Below are positions 24,465 to 32,660 of a stretch of DNA of 64,000 nucleotides, piece after piece. How positions within the stretch are numbered: position 1 is the first letter of the stretch; each line of letters opens with the position of its first letter. The DNA comes from Paracoccus aerius. GTDB lineage: Bacteria; Pseudomonadota; Alphaproteobacteria; Rhodobacterales; Rhodobacteraceae. Below the pieces are notes generated by a model. That model did no database searches, was not told the DNA's origin, and saw only the letters and a list, made by a program, of their open reading frames with translations. The position numbers and the translations under genes are program-made. The stretch is taken from the NCBI RefSeq assembly GCF_014656455.1, contig NZ_BNCL01000008.1, positions 1-64,000 of the forward strand, written 5' to 3'.

Positions 24465-26501
24465 TCACAGATCCTTCATCAACCGCAGCGCGTCATAAAC
24501 GGCGGCGTGGGTGTTCCGAGCGGCCACCGCGTCACCAATCCGGAACAGGCGAAAGCGGCCCGTCGGGTTTCGGACCACGGCCTGTGCGTTCCCCGCCGTC
24601 AGCGCCTGGTAATCCACCTCGCCCAAGTTGCGCGACAACGGCTTCAGATCGAAATACAGCTCGTCCAGCGGCCGGGTGCCGTGGTTGACCACGACCTGAT
24701 CGACCAGCCGCTGGCGGCTCATGTCGCCATAATCGCTGCCAAGCGTGGCGCGTAGCTTATTGCCCTCGCGGGTTACCGACAGCAGGCGCCACGTCACCGT
24801 GAAGGTCACGTCGCGACGCTGCAGGCTGCGCATATAGGGCACGAGGTTCATTGCCATGACTTCGGGGGCAAAGCTGCGGTCGGGGGTCACGATCTCGACG
24901 GCGGCGCCCGTCGCGGCGATGGCATCGGCTGCCTGAAGCGCCGCGTGATCGCCCGCGTCGTCAAAGATCAGGACGTCATGGCACGACTTCACGTCACCCG
25001 AGATGATGTCCCAGGCCGAGCAGACCAGATCATTGCCCTGCGACAGCACCTCGGTATGCGGAAGGCCACCCGTGGCAATGACAACGTCGTCGGGATCGGT
25101 CGCCAGCACGTCGCCGACCTCGGCAAGGGTATTGAAGTTGAAGCGCACGCCGAGCTTTTCGCACATTGCGATCCGCCACGAGATGATCGAGCTCATTTCG
25201 CGCCGGCGGTCCTGCCGGGCCGTCAGACGGACCTGCCCTCCGGGTTCATCGGCGGCCTCGAATACCGTCACGTCATGTCCTCGCTCGGCCGCCACGCGGG
25301 CGGCTTCCAACCCTGCTGGTCCTGCACCGACGATCGTGACGCGGCGCTTTTCCGTCGCGGGCGGAATATCATGCGGCATCGTCTCCTCTCGTCCAGTGGC
25401 GGCATTGTGCAGGCAGAAGGCCAGTCCGCCTTGATAGATCCGGTCCAGGCAATAGTTGGCGCCAACGCATGGACGGATATCGTCCTCGCGCCCCTCCATG
25501 ATCTTGCGGACCAGGTGCGGGTCAGCCATGTGCGCCCGCGTCATACCGACCATGTCCAGAAGACCGGCGGCGATGGCATGACGCGCCGTCGGCACGTCCG
25601 GGATCTTGGCGGCGTGGAAGGTTGGAAAGCCGGTCGCCTTGCGGATCTCGCCGGCAAAATTCAGGTGCGGCGCGTTCCGCATTCCCTGCACTGGAATGAC
25701 ATCCGTCAGGCCGGCATCGGTGTCGATATGGCCCCGCACGACGTTCAGGAAGTCGACAAGGCCGCTGTCCTTCAGCATATGCGAGACCTGGAAGCCTTCG
25801 TCGCGCGTCATTCCGCCCGGCAGCACCTGATCACCCGTATAGCGCAGACCGACGATGAAATCCTTGCCACAGCGTTTTCGGATCGCAGCCAGCACCTCCA
25901 TCGTGAAGCGGAGGCGGTTTTCCAGGCTGCCGCCATAGGGGCCGTCCAGATCGTTCGTCAAGGGCGACCAGAATTGCTCCAGCAGGTGACCATAGGCCTC
26001 CAGCTCGATCCCGTCGACACCAGCGGCCTTCATCCGTTCGGCCGCATCGGCAAAATCGCGGATGACGCGGGCAATATCCCAGTCTTCCATCCGCTTGGGA
26101 AAAGCGCGATGCGCGGCTTCGCGTTCATGGCTTGGAGCCAGGACCGGCAGCCAGTCCCCCTTGTCCCATCGCGTCCGGCGCCCCAAGTGGGTCAGCTGGA
26201 TCATCACCGCCGCGCCGTGGTCGTGGCATTCGTCCACCAGCTGCTTCATCCAGCCGACGACCTCGTCCTTGTAGGCCAGGATGTTGTTGAACACCGGCGG
26301 GCTGTCCTTCGACACCGCAGCCGAACCTGCGGTCATGGTCAGTGCGACACCGGCCTTGGCGCGCTCCACGTGATAGGCGCGATAGCGGCCCTTGGGCATT
26401 CCGTCCTCGGGATAGGCGGGTTCATGGCTGGTGATCATGATCCGGTTCCGAAGCGTCAGGTGCTTCAACCGGTAGGGCTGAAGAAGCGGATCGTTGGACA
26501 T
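24465..26501 (-). CDS. dgcA: TMADH-family flavoprotein, dimethylglycine / N-methylproline demethylase-like
   Basis: 678 residues. Residues about 1-370 form an FMN-binding TIM barrel of the Old Yellow Enzyme/trimethylamine dehydrogenase type (HVERAKAGVALTMTAGSAAV, QLTHLGRRTRW, GPYGGSLENRLRFTMEVL). Residues about 385-678 carry a nucleotide-binding fold (VTIVGAGPAGLEAARVAAERG). The iron-sulfur region has Cys at 345, 351 and 363, while 348, a Cys in trimethylamine dehydrogenase, is Ala; DgcA-like members may share this, but I cannot check. Length and layout match DgcA of betaine-degrading bacteria, which demethylates dimethylglycine, and the related N-methylproline demethylases. Location between proVWX and a divergent TetR gene supports a role in betaine catabolism. 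No dgcB is present in the window. Confidence 0.75.
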   Translation of the reverse strand: MSNDPLLQPYRLKHLTLRNRIMITSHEPAYPEDGMPKGRYRAYHVERAKAGVALTMTAGSAAVSKDSPPVFNNILAYKDEVVGWMKQLVDECHDHGAAVMIQLTHLGRRTRWDKGDWLPVLAPSHEREAAHRAFPKRMEDWDIARVIRDFADAAERMKAAGVDGIELEAYGHLLEQFWSPLTNDLDGPYGGSLENRLRFTMEVLAAIRKRCGKDFIVGLRYTGDQVLPGGMTRDEGFQVSHMLKDSGLVDFLNVVRGHIDTDAGLTDVIPVQGMRNAPHLNFAGEIRKATGFPTFHAAKIPDVPTARHAIAAGLLDMVGMTRAHMADPHLVRKIMEGREDDIRPCVGANYCLDRIYQGGLAFCLHNAATGREETMPHDIPPATEKRRVTIVGAGPAGLEAARVAAERGHDVTVFEAADEPGGQVRLTARQDRRREMSSIISWRIAMCEKLGVRFNFNTLAEVGDVLATDPDDVVIATGGLPHTEVLSQGNDLVCSAWDIISGDVKSCHDVLIFDDAGDHAALQAADAIAATGAAVEIVTPDRSFAPEVMAMNLVPYMRSLQRRDVTFTVTWRLLSVTREGNKLRATLGSDYGDMSRQRLVDQVVVNHGTRPLDELYFDLKPLSRNLGEVDYQALTAGNAQAVVRNPTGRFRLFRIGDAVAARNTHAAVYDALRLMKDL

Positions 26502-26566
26502 TACGGGCTTTCAGGCAAATGCGGTTTACGTCATGAGGCCGGTAATGTTCACTTGTGTCAACAATC

Positions 26567-26588
26567 TTCTTCCGCCTGTTTGGAAGAA
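26567..26588. promoter_or_regulatory. Putative TetR operator
   Basis: TTCTTCC-N8-GGAAGAA is a perfect 7-bp inverted repeat in the 143-bp gap between the demethylase gene and the divergent TetR gene, the size and place expected for a TetR-family operator. Confidence 0.5.
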
Positions 26589-26644
26589 TGTCACTGATGA
26601 ACAATGCCCTTGTCTTGCACATTCCGAGTTCGTTAATTGGAGTC

Positions 26645-27280
26645 ATGAATGAAAATGCGATCAATGCACCCGGATGGCGGGGCTCTCGTGCCGGATGGCT
26701 CGAGGCGGGGTATCAGGCCTTGATCGAGAGCGGGGTCGATGGCGTGAAGATCATGCCCTTGGCCAAGCGGCTGAACCTGTCGCGCACCAGTTTCTATTGG
26801 TTTTTCGACGACCGTGAAGCCCTGCTGGCTGCCTTGCTGGACGGATGGGCTGCCCGCACTACACTGCCTTTGATCGCGGCTACGCGACAGTATGCGGAAA
26901 CACAGGCGGAAGCGATGCTGAACGTGATCGGCTGCTTCCTGTCGCACCACACCTTCGACTCGAGGCTGGAGTTCGCCGTCCGCAGCTGGGCTCTCCGAGA
27001 TGAGCCCGTGGCAGCGCGGATCAAGGAGGCGGATGAGATGCGTATCGCGGCCCTGACATCCATGATGCAGCACTGGGGGCACGATCCGGTGGCCGCAGAT
27101 GTGCGTGCGCGTACCGTCTACTTGGTCCAGATCGGTTACATCTCGATGCAGGCGACCGAAGACCTGCAAACCCGTCTTGGCCGCATCCCAACATATGTCG
27201 AAATCTACACCGGCAGCCTTCCGGAGCCACGCGAGATCGCTCGCTTCCACGCCCGCTTTCAGGATCGTACTGCGACGTAA
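26645..27280 (+). CDS. TetR-family regulator, divergent from the demethylase gene
   Basis: 211 residues from the ATG at 26645, which has GGAG two bases upstream plus spacing; an upstream in-frame ATG gives an unlikely N-terminus. Helix-turn-helix: WLEAGYQALIESGVDGVKIMPLAKRLNLSRTSFYWFFDDREALLAALLDGW. The C-domain is helical and ends FHARFQDRTAT. Probably represses or activates the divergent demethylase gene through the inverted repeat at 26567; ligand unknown, perhaps a betaine derivative. Confidence 0.85.
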   Translation: MNENAINAPGWRGSRAGWLEAGYQALIESGVDGVKIMPLAKRLNLSRTSFYWFFDDREALLAALLDGWAARTTLPLIAATRQYAETQAEAMLNVIGCFLSHHTFDSRLEFAVRSWALRDEPVAARIKEADEMRIAALTSMMQHWGHDPVAADVRARTVYLVQIGYISMQATEDLQTRLGRIPTYVEIYTGSLPEPREIARFHARFQDRTAT

Positions 27281-27590
27281 GGCTTGGGATTACCGGAACA
27301 ACGAGCCGGGCGGGAGCGGCTCTGGGCGTACAACGTTTTGAGCGTCCTGTCGAAGTAGCCCGCGACCTCTCTTTCTGCTCAACCATGATGGCGTCTCGAC
27401 CGCCACGGGAGGTCATTAAATCTATGTCGCCGATCGGGTGCTCCTGCGCATGTGGCCTGAAACCTCCACAAGCGGAAAAGATCTCTTGGGTGGGGTTGAG
27501 TGACATCGTAACAGATGTGCACCACTTGCTGCAGCGGGCAGGCGTTATCGATGCTGCTACCATCTTGGCTCGAAGGAAGGGCACAGAACC
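27281..27590. other. Intergenic stretch
   Basis: No supported gene. A minus-strand frame here has charged sequence but no motif I can name. Confidence 0.3.
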
Positions 27591-28252
27591 ATGAATCTAG
27601 CAGACTGGTCGGCAAGGCCGCGTCCGGCGCGGGCACCGCTAGAGGGATGCTACGTCCGGCTGGAGCCATTGGCACACCAGCACGCCACTACGCTTTTCCA
27701 GGCCGCATCAGCGGGGGCGCAGAGGACCGTTTTCGTTGGCTGTTCGAAAGCCCCCCTCGGAACCGCGCTGAGTTCGACGCCTGGATCGAGACCGCATCGG
27801 CCTCGACCGATCCCCTGTTCTTTGCGGTGATCGATAAGGAGACGGGCCGTGCCGAAGGCCGCCAATCCTTGATGCGGATTGACCAAGCTCATGGCGTCAT
27901 CGAGATCGGCAACATCATGTGGGGGCCTGCGCTTCAGCAAACGCGGATGGCGACCGAAGCGCTTTACCTGTTTGCCGCCCATGTCTTTGCCCTCGGCTAT
28001 CGCCGCTTCGAGTGGAAGTGCAATGACCTGAATGCCCCCTCCAAGCGTGCGGCCATCCGCTTCGGCTTCCAACCCGAAGGCGTGTTCCGTCAGCACATGG
28101 TCGTCAAGGGCGCCAATCGCGACACTGCCTGGTTCGCCATCACCGATCAGGATTGGCAGCGCCTGTGCCCAAGCTATCAGGCATGGCTGTCGCCTGACAA
28201 TTTCGACACGGGCGGGCGGCAAGTACGGAAGCTGGAGGACTACAGGTCATGA
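27591..28252 (+). pseudogene. GNAT-family acetyltransferase, frameshifted at a G run
   Basis: The expected N-terminus MNLADWSARPRPARAPLEGCYVRLEPLAHQH starts at 27591 in one frame, while the rest, from AEDRFRWLFESPPRNRAEFDAW to the stop at 28252, lies in another. The switch falls at GGGGG (27713-27717): one extra G would join them. The second part has the GNAT core (GVIEIGNIMWGPALQQTRMATEALYLF, RRFEWKCNDLNAPSKRAAIRFGFQPEGVFRQHMVVKGANRDTAWFAI) of the RimJ/RimL type. Intact relatives are about 220 residues. It is coupled by ATGA to the next gene. Either a recent frameshift, a phase-variable tract, or a sequencing error. Confidence 0.8.
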
Positions 28253-29025
28253 CGACAACAACCGCAACAGACAAGCGCATCACCTTTCGCCAGATGCATG
28301 ACAGTGGGTTTTTCCTTCTGCCAAACGCCTCGGATGCTGGCAGCGCAGTGCGCCTCACCAAGGCAGGATTTCGCGCGATCGCATCAACCAGTGCCGGTGC
28401 AGCCTGGGCGGCAGGCAAGGAGGATGGAGAACTTGGCCTGGGTGACGTGCTCTATCACCTGCGGATGCTGGTATCGGCCACTCCCCTGCCGGTGAATGCC
28501 GATTTCGAGAACGGCTTCGCGGATCGGCCAGAAGATGTTGCCCACAATGTCTCGCTCGCCATGGAAACAGGGGTTGCAGCCATCTCCATCGAGGACTGGT
28601 CCGGAAGCCTGATGTATGAAACCGGATTGGCAGTCGAACGCCTGCAGGCTGCTCGCACGGCAATCGACGCCGTCGACCCTGCGGCCATGCTGATTGGCCG
28701 CAACGAGAACTTCCGCGTGCCCGGCATGTCGGCCGCCGAGAGCATTGCCCGCGCCGTGGCTTACGCGGGAGCCGGCGCAGATTGTCTGTTTGTTCCCTTC
28801 ATCCGCGACGAGGGTGCTGTGGCCGAACTGGTCGCAGCAGTTGCCCCTAAGCCGGTCAATGTTGTTGTCCATGAGTATGATGACAGGATTGGCGCCTTTG
28901 CCGCCCTCGGCGTCCGGCGCTGCAGTGTCGGAGGCAGCCTCGCCAGGCGTGCATGGGCAGCATTTGATGAGGCGGCGATGGTTCTCAGACGATGTGAAAG
29001 CGAAGCCGTCACCCACACAGCTTGA
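28249..29025 (+). CDS. Isocitrate lyase / PEP mutase superfamily protein
   Basis: 258 residues, in ATGA overlap with the GNAT gene. TIM-barrel features: FFLLPNASDAGSAVRLTKAGFRAIASTSAG, then PLPVNADFENGFADRPEDVAHNV with the metal-binding acidic residues, then GVAAISIEDWSGSLMYE, ending in a C-terminal RRCSVGGSLARRAWAAF. Members cleave or rearrange C-C or C-P bonds of 2-methylisocitrate-, oxaloacetate- or phosphonopyruvate-like substrates; this branch (sometimes called carboxyphosphonoenolpyruvate mutase-like) is mostly uncharacterised. Usually paired with a GNAT gene as here, but the link is not understood. Confidence 0.85.
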   Translation: MTTTTATDKRITFRQMHDSGFFLLPNASDAGSAVRLTKAGFRAIASTSAGAAWAAGKEDGELGLGDVLYHLRMLVSATPLPVNADFENGFADRPEDVAHNVSLAMETGVAAISIEDWSGSLMYETGLAVERLQAARTAIDAVDPAAMLIGRNENFRVPGMSAAESIARAVAYAGAGADCLFVPFIRDEGAVAELVAAVAPKPVNVVVHEYDDRIGAFAALGVRRCSVGGSLARRAWAAFDEAAMVLRRCESEAVTHTA

Positions 29026-29249
29026 TCCTTCCTGCTGCCTCGCATGGCACAGGGAATAACAATGTCATCCTTGACCCCATTGGGCTGTTTCGGCATGGGC
29101 ATGGCGATGCTGCGGCGGCTGCCTTGAGCCTGATGCCTTTCGCTGAGGTGGTATCAACGCAAACGAGCCCATCCCCGTCATTCGGAACTACGTTCTTCGC
29201 AGTTCGTGTTACGTCGATGAACTGAGAGCAACCTGATCAAGGATTGAGG

Positions 29250-30113
29250 GTGGCGGACTTTTTCAAAGATTTCACTGAACGGCACGTGCTGACATCGCAC
29301 GGCAAAATCCGTGTGCGATATGGCGGGTCAGGCTTACCCATCCTCCTTCTTCACGGACACCCGAGAACGCATACCACTTGGTTCAAAGTAGCGCCTCAGC
29401 TCGCGCAAGAGTTCTCAGTGGTTTGTGCGGACATGCCTGGTTTTGGGCAAAGTTATCAGCCGGAAACACTTGCGGGCAGTTCGGCAAGGGCGAAGGCGGC
29501 CGCATTGCACGAATGCATGGCTGTTCTTGGGCATGACAAGTTCGGGGTCGCGGGACACGACCGTGGATCTTATCGGGCTTTCCGGCTGGCGATGGACTAC
29601 CCAGACAGTGTTATAGGCCTTGTCGTCATGGACGGCGTTCCAATCTACGAAACACTGAACAGGGCAGATTGGCGTTTTGCCAAGGATTGGTGGCACTGGT
29701 TCTTCTTCGCTCAAAGCGAAAAGGCAGAAGCGGCCATCCAAGCTCGTCCCGACCTCTGGTATCCTACGAAAGCCGTTCCCGGGGCAGAAAATAACCTGGA
29801 TTACCTCGCTGCGACTCGCAGCCCCGAAGTCGTACGGGGCATGCTTGCAGATTATCGCGCAGGGCTTGAGTTCGATTACGATGATGACAGACGCGACAAG
29901 GATGCAGGACGACGCCTACAGTGCCCGCTGGGTGTCCTTTGGTCGCGCTATGACGACATGGAAAAGCTGTATGGCGATCCAGCCAGTCCTTGGGCGGATT
30001 GGAGTGATCGGATCGTGCTGCGACAGGGCATCCCAAGCGGGCACCACATGGCCGAAGAAGCTCCTGGTGACGTCGCCGACATGATCAGGTTGTTTTTTGC
30101 CAAGCTTTGCTGA
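29250..30113 (+). CDS. Alpha/beta hydrolase, haloacetate dehalogenase-like
   Basis: 287 residues from GTG 29250, chosen because AAGGA lies at good spacing; TTG 29244 is the alternative. Oxyanion segment ILLLHGHPRTHTTWFKVAP, nucleophile Asp in GHDRGSYRAF (about residue 104), halide-pocket HW in WWHWFFFAQ, DYRAGLEFDY and the catalytic His in SGHHMAEEAP. This combination is that of fluoroacetate/haloacetate dehalogenases, which hydrolyse the C-halogen bond through an aspartyl ester. Cytoplasmic. It has its own upstream region and no coupled partner; substrate not proven by sequence. Confidence 0.85.
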   Translation: MADFFKDFTERHVLTSHGKIRVRYGGSGLPILLLHGHPRTHTTWFKVAPQLAQEFSVVCADMPGFGQSYQPETLAGSSARAKAAALHECMAVLGHDKFGVAGHDRGSYRAFRLAMDYPDSVIGLVVMDGVPIYETLNRADWRFAKDWWHWFFFAQSEKAEAAIQARPDLWYPTKAVPGAENNLDYLAATRSPEVVRGMLADYRAGLEFDYDDDRRDKDAGRRLQCPLGVLWSRYDDMEKLYGDPASPWADWSDRIVLRQGIPSGHHMAEEAPGDVADMIRLFFAKLC

Positions 30114-30178
30114 ACGTCGGCTTCTGTCCGCCTCGCAGACAGCGCCCCGCCCCTGCCCTGCGTTTCTGCGGCAAACAT

Positions 30179-30247
30179 GGAGGGCCGGTTCAGGGAAGCT
30201 GCAACGCAGCGGCTGACGGAGGCCGACCGTCGGTTATGGGCCGGCCC
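30179..30247 (+). repeat. Dispersed intergenic repeat, copy C
   Basis: GGCCGGTTCAGGGAAGCTGC, ACGCAGC, GACCG and TATGGGCCGG in the common order; between the hydrolase gene and the recombinase remnant. Confidence 0.55.
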
Positions 30248-30276
30248 GGCACGAAACTTGTCGGCCGGCTTCCGGA

Positions 30277-30910
30277 CTACAGACCTATCCCTTCTGACAG
30301 CGTCAGCGCATCACCGAGGTCGACGCTGAGGTCTTGAACAGTGCTGTCCATCTTGGTGCGGCCCAGCAGAAGTTGAGCCGCCCGCAGGGTGCCCGTCTTC
30401 TTGTAGATCTGCGCCACCTTTGTCGGGCGCATCGAATGCGTGCCATAGGCGCTTGGCTCAAGACCTATCGACGAGACCCATTCACGCAGGATGCGCGCAT
30501 ATTGGCGCGCCGACAGATGGGCGCTGTGGTGGAGACGGCAGGGCCAGAGATACTCCAACCCAAGCATTTCCGGGTCGGCAATTCCACGTTCAAACGATTT
30601 GGCATGTCGTTTCGGTGATCTCGAAGCGGACAGGCTTTCCGGTCTTGCTCTGGGTGACGGAGGCGCGCTCTTTGACCCTCTCGGCAACAAAAACGTTCCG
30701 GACCTTCAGGCAGACCAAGTCGCAGCCTCGAAGCTTGCTGTCGACGGCCATGTTGAACAATGCCAGGTCGCGTCGGTTGTCCGCCATCTCCAGGGGGACC
30801 CGGATCGACCAGACATGTTTTGGCAGCAACGGGCGTTTCTGGCCGATGATGCGCCCTTTGTTCCAGGCGGGACGTTCAGGCCGGAGCGCAGGGAGAAGAT
30901 CGATGGACAT
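30277..30910 (-). pseudogene. Tyrosine recombinase (integrase) remnant, frameshifted and lacking the catalytic Tyr
   Basis: Two frames join into one integrase of the plasmid/island type: MSIDLLPALRPERPAWNKGRI through LFNMAVDSKLRGCDLVCLKV to FEITET (30910 to about 30605), then FERGIADPEMLGLEYLWP, HLSARQYARILREWVSSIGLEPSAYGTHSMR, KTGTLRAAQLLLGRTKMDSTVQDLSVD (to 30277). A one-base shift near 30600 breaks the frame. The HxxR motif (HSMR) is kept, but LLLGHTK is LLLGRTK and the nucleophile position (ST-V-R-Y in relatives) reads STVQD, so both His and Tyr of the active site are lost. Clearly inactive; marks a past integration event. Confidence 0.85.
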
Positions 30911-31128
30911 GGTGTTACCTCCTGTCCTTCAGCCCCGCCCTGACTTCGGATGATCCGACAAGCTCAATGGTATCACAGATGTACGCGCTGCTTTGCGCAG
31001 CCTAGCATGCAGTAAGCCGACTGATGACAATGCAGCATTCCCTGGCCGCGAGGCAATGGGAGCGGGCGATCAGTTGCGCTGATCACGTCGTTCAGATCGC
31101 TGCTCGTCCCTACGGCCTGATGCCGTTG

Positions 31129-32222
31129 CTACGTCTCCTCAGATACGGTCATCAGCAGTCGTACGAGAGGTGTGTTGATGTAATAGTTGCTCTTCCCGGC
31201 CCGATGCTTCTCCACAAAGCCACGCTCAGTCAGTGTGTCGAGATACCTCGCCGCGGTCTGGCGAGTAATGGCGAGTTCATTTTGGACATAGTCGATGCGC
31301 GTATAGGGGTGCCGAAAAAGGTTGTTCAGCAGATCCTGGCTGTAGATCTTCGGCAGTTCCGACCGAAGCCGATGCTTTGCTTCGCGCATCTGCAGGCCAA
31401 TGCCTTCGACCAGTTCTGCGGTGGTAATTGCCGTTTCCGCCACGGCATCCAGCATGAAGATGACCCAATCCTCCCATGCTCCGTGATCCCGCACAGCCTG
31501 CAGGAGTCGATAGTAGTCGCTCTTGTGCCGGGTGATGTGGCGCGAAAGGTAGAGAACGGGAATGTCCAGCAGGCCGTGCGCGTCAAGTAGAGCACGTTCA
31601 GGATGCGTCCGATCCGCCCGTTCCCGTCCGCGAAGGGATGAATGCTTTCGAATTGATGGTGAATGAGCGCCATCTTGATGAGTGGGTCGAGGTCCGACAG
31701 GTCATCGTCATTCACGAACCGCTCGAGGTCGGTCATCAGCCGAATGATCTCGTTCGCGTCCTGCGGCGGTACGAAGACTGTCTCCCCGCTCCGTTCATTT
31801 TTCAGGGCAGTGCCGGGCGTGACCCTGAAGGCATCATCGCGATCCTTCAGGAGGCGGAACATGTCGATGAGGGTCGAGTTCGGGATGAGCCCGCCTGTCT
31901 CGACCAGTCTGCGGTGTCCAAGCCGCAGGGCATCGCGGTAGCGGGCAACTTCCTTGGCAGCAGGTGACTGGGGATCGTCGGGGAATACATCTGCCTGGAA
32001 CAGCTCGTCCTGCGTCGTGACAATGTTCTCGACCTCGGACGAAGCCTTTGCTTCCTGCAGGGCCAAGGTATCAATCAGGATGCCCTGGTTGGGGATCGTC
32101 CTCGCCTGCCCCTTAAGGTTTGCCAAGGCCCGCGACGCGCGGTTCAGGCTCTTCAACACTTGTACGGTTTCGAGTTCCACCGGCGGAGGCAGCCTCGGCA
32201 GAATGTATGTCGGCTTTAACAT
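31129..32222 (-). pseudogene. fic: Fic-family protein (protein AMPylator-like), frameshifted
   Basis: N-terminal part from about 32222 (MLKPTYILPRLPPPVELETVQVLKSLNRA, LIDTLALQEAKASSEVENIVTTQDELFQ with the inhibitory helix S/T-x3-E-G/N-like motif) through the Fic core HHQFESIHPFADGNGRIGRILNVLYL, which keeps the HPFxxGNGRxxR motif. A one-base loss near 31585 shifts the frame; the rest (LLDIPVLYLSRHITRHK, then RDHGAWEDWVIFMLDAVAETA and a winged helix YTRIDYVQNELAITRQTAARYLDTLTERGFVEKH) continues in the other frame to 31129. Fic proteins transfer AMP to target proteins. The core and C-terminal DNA-binding part are separated, so full-length protein is not made unless frameshifting occurs. Confidence 0.85.
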
Positions 32223-32660
32223 GAGATCGTCAACGTGTTCGATAAATGGGTTTTCCTTAACATGACAAGACGCACATGTTCGCTCAAGCCACGTATCGTG
32301 AACATGACATTGCATGAGAAGGTTGGAAGGTTGTCACTTGGCTCCGATGGTTGTCCGGATCTTCGATGATCAAGACCAACGTGACTCACCGCGCACAGAG
32401 GGCGGGAACCGGATGGACGAGGGAGGAGCATTGAGAGCAGAAGTCCCGCATGCGGGACGTTTGTCTGGCGGGCCCTCCAAAATCTCTTATTGAACTAGAG
32501 TTGGAGTTTGCCGCGTCCACCGCGTCGAGTTGACGTGCCCAAATCGTTGCAAGTTAACATTGCAGACATGCACGAGAGCCTAGCTGCCGACGATGTCGTA
32601 CGCTACACGGGTGCCAGCCACGCTTTGCGCAGCCAGAAACCTCCTGCATTAGAGACACCG
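32223..32660. other. Intergenic stretch between fic remnant and siderophore reductase
   Basis: No supported gene. An in-frame extension of the plus-strand gene reaches back to 32508, but has no ribosome-binding site or domain. This stretch must hold the promoter of the siderophore reductase. Confidence 0.35.

Noticed and set aside
24945..26597. 550-residue plus-strand frame
   Set aside because: Antisense to the demethylase gene, which has full flavin and nucleotide-binding motifs.
27021..27584. Minus-strand frame thought to be a transposase scrap
   Set aside because: It overlaps the TetR gene and no transposase motif could be named.
30179..32222. A tRNA-linked attachment site for the integrase remnant
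   Set aside because: No tRNA and no convincing direct repeats are visible around it.
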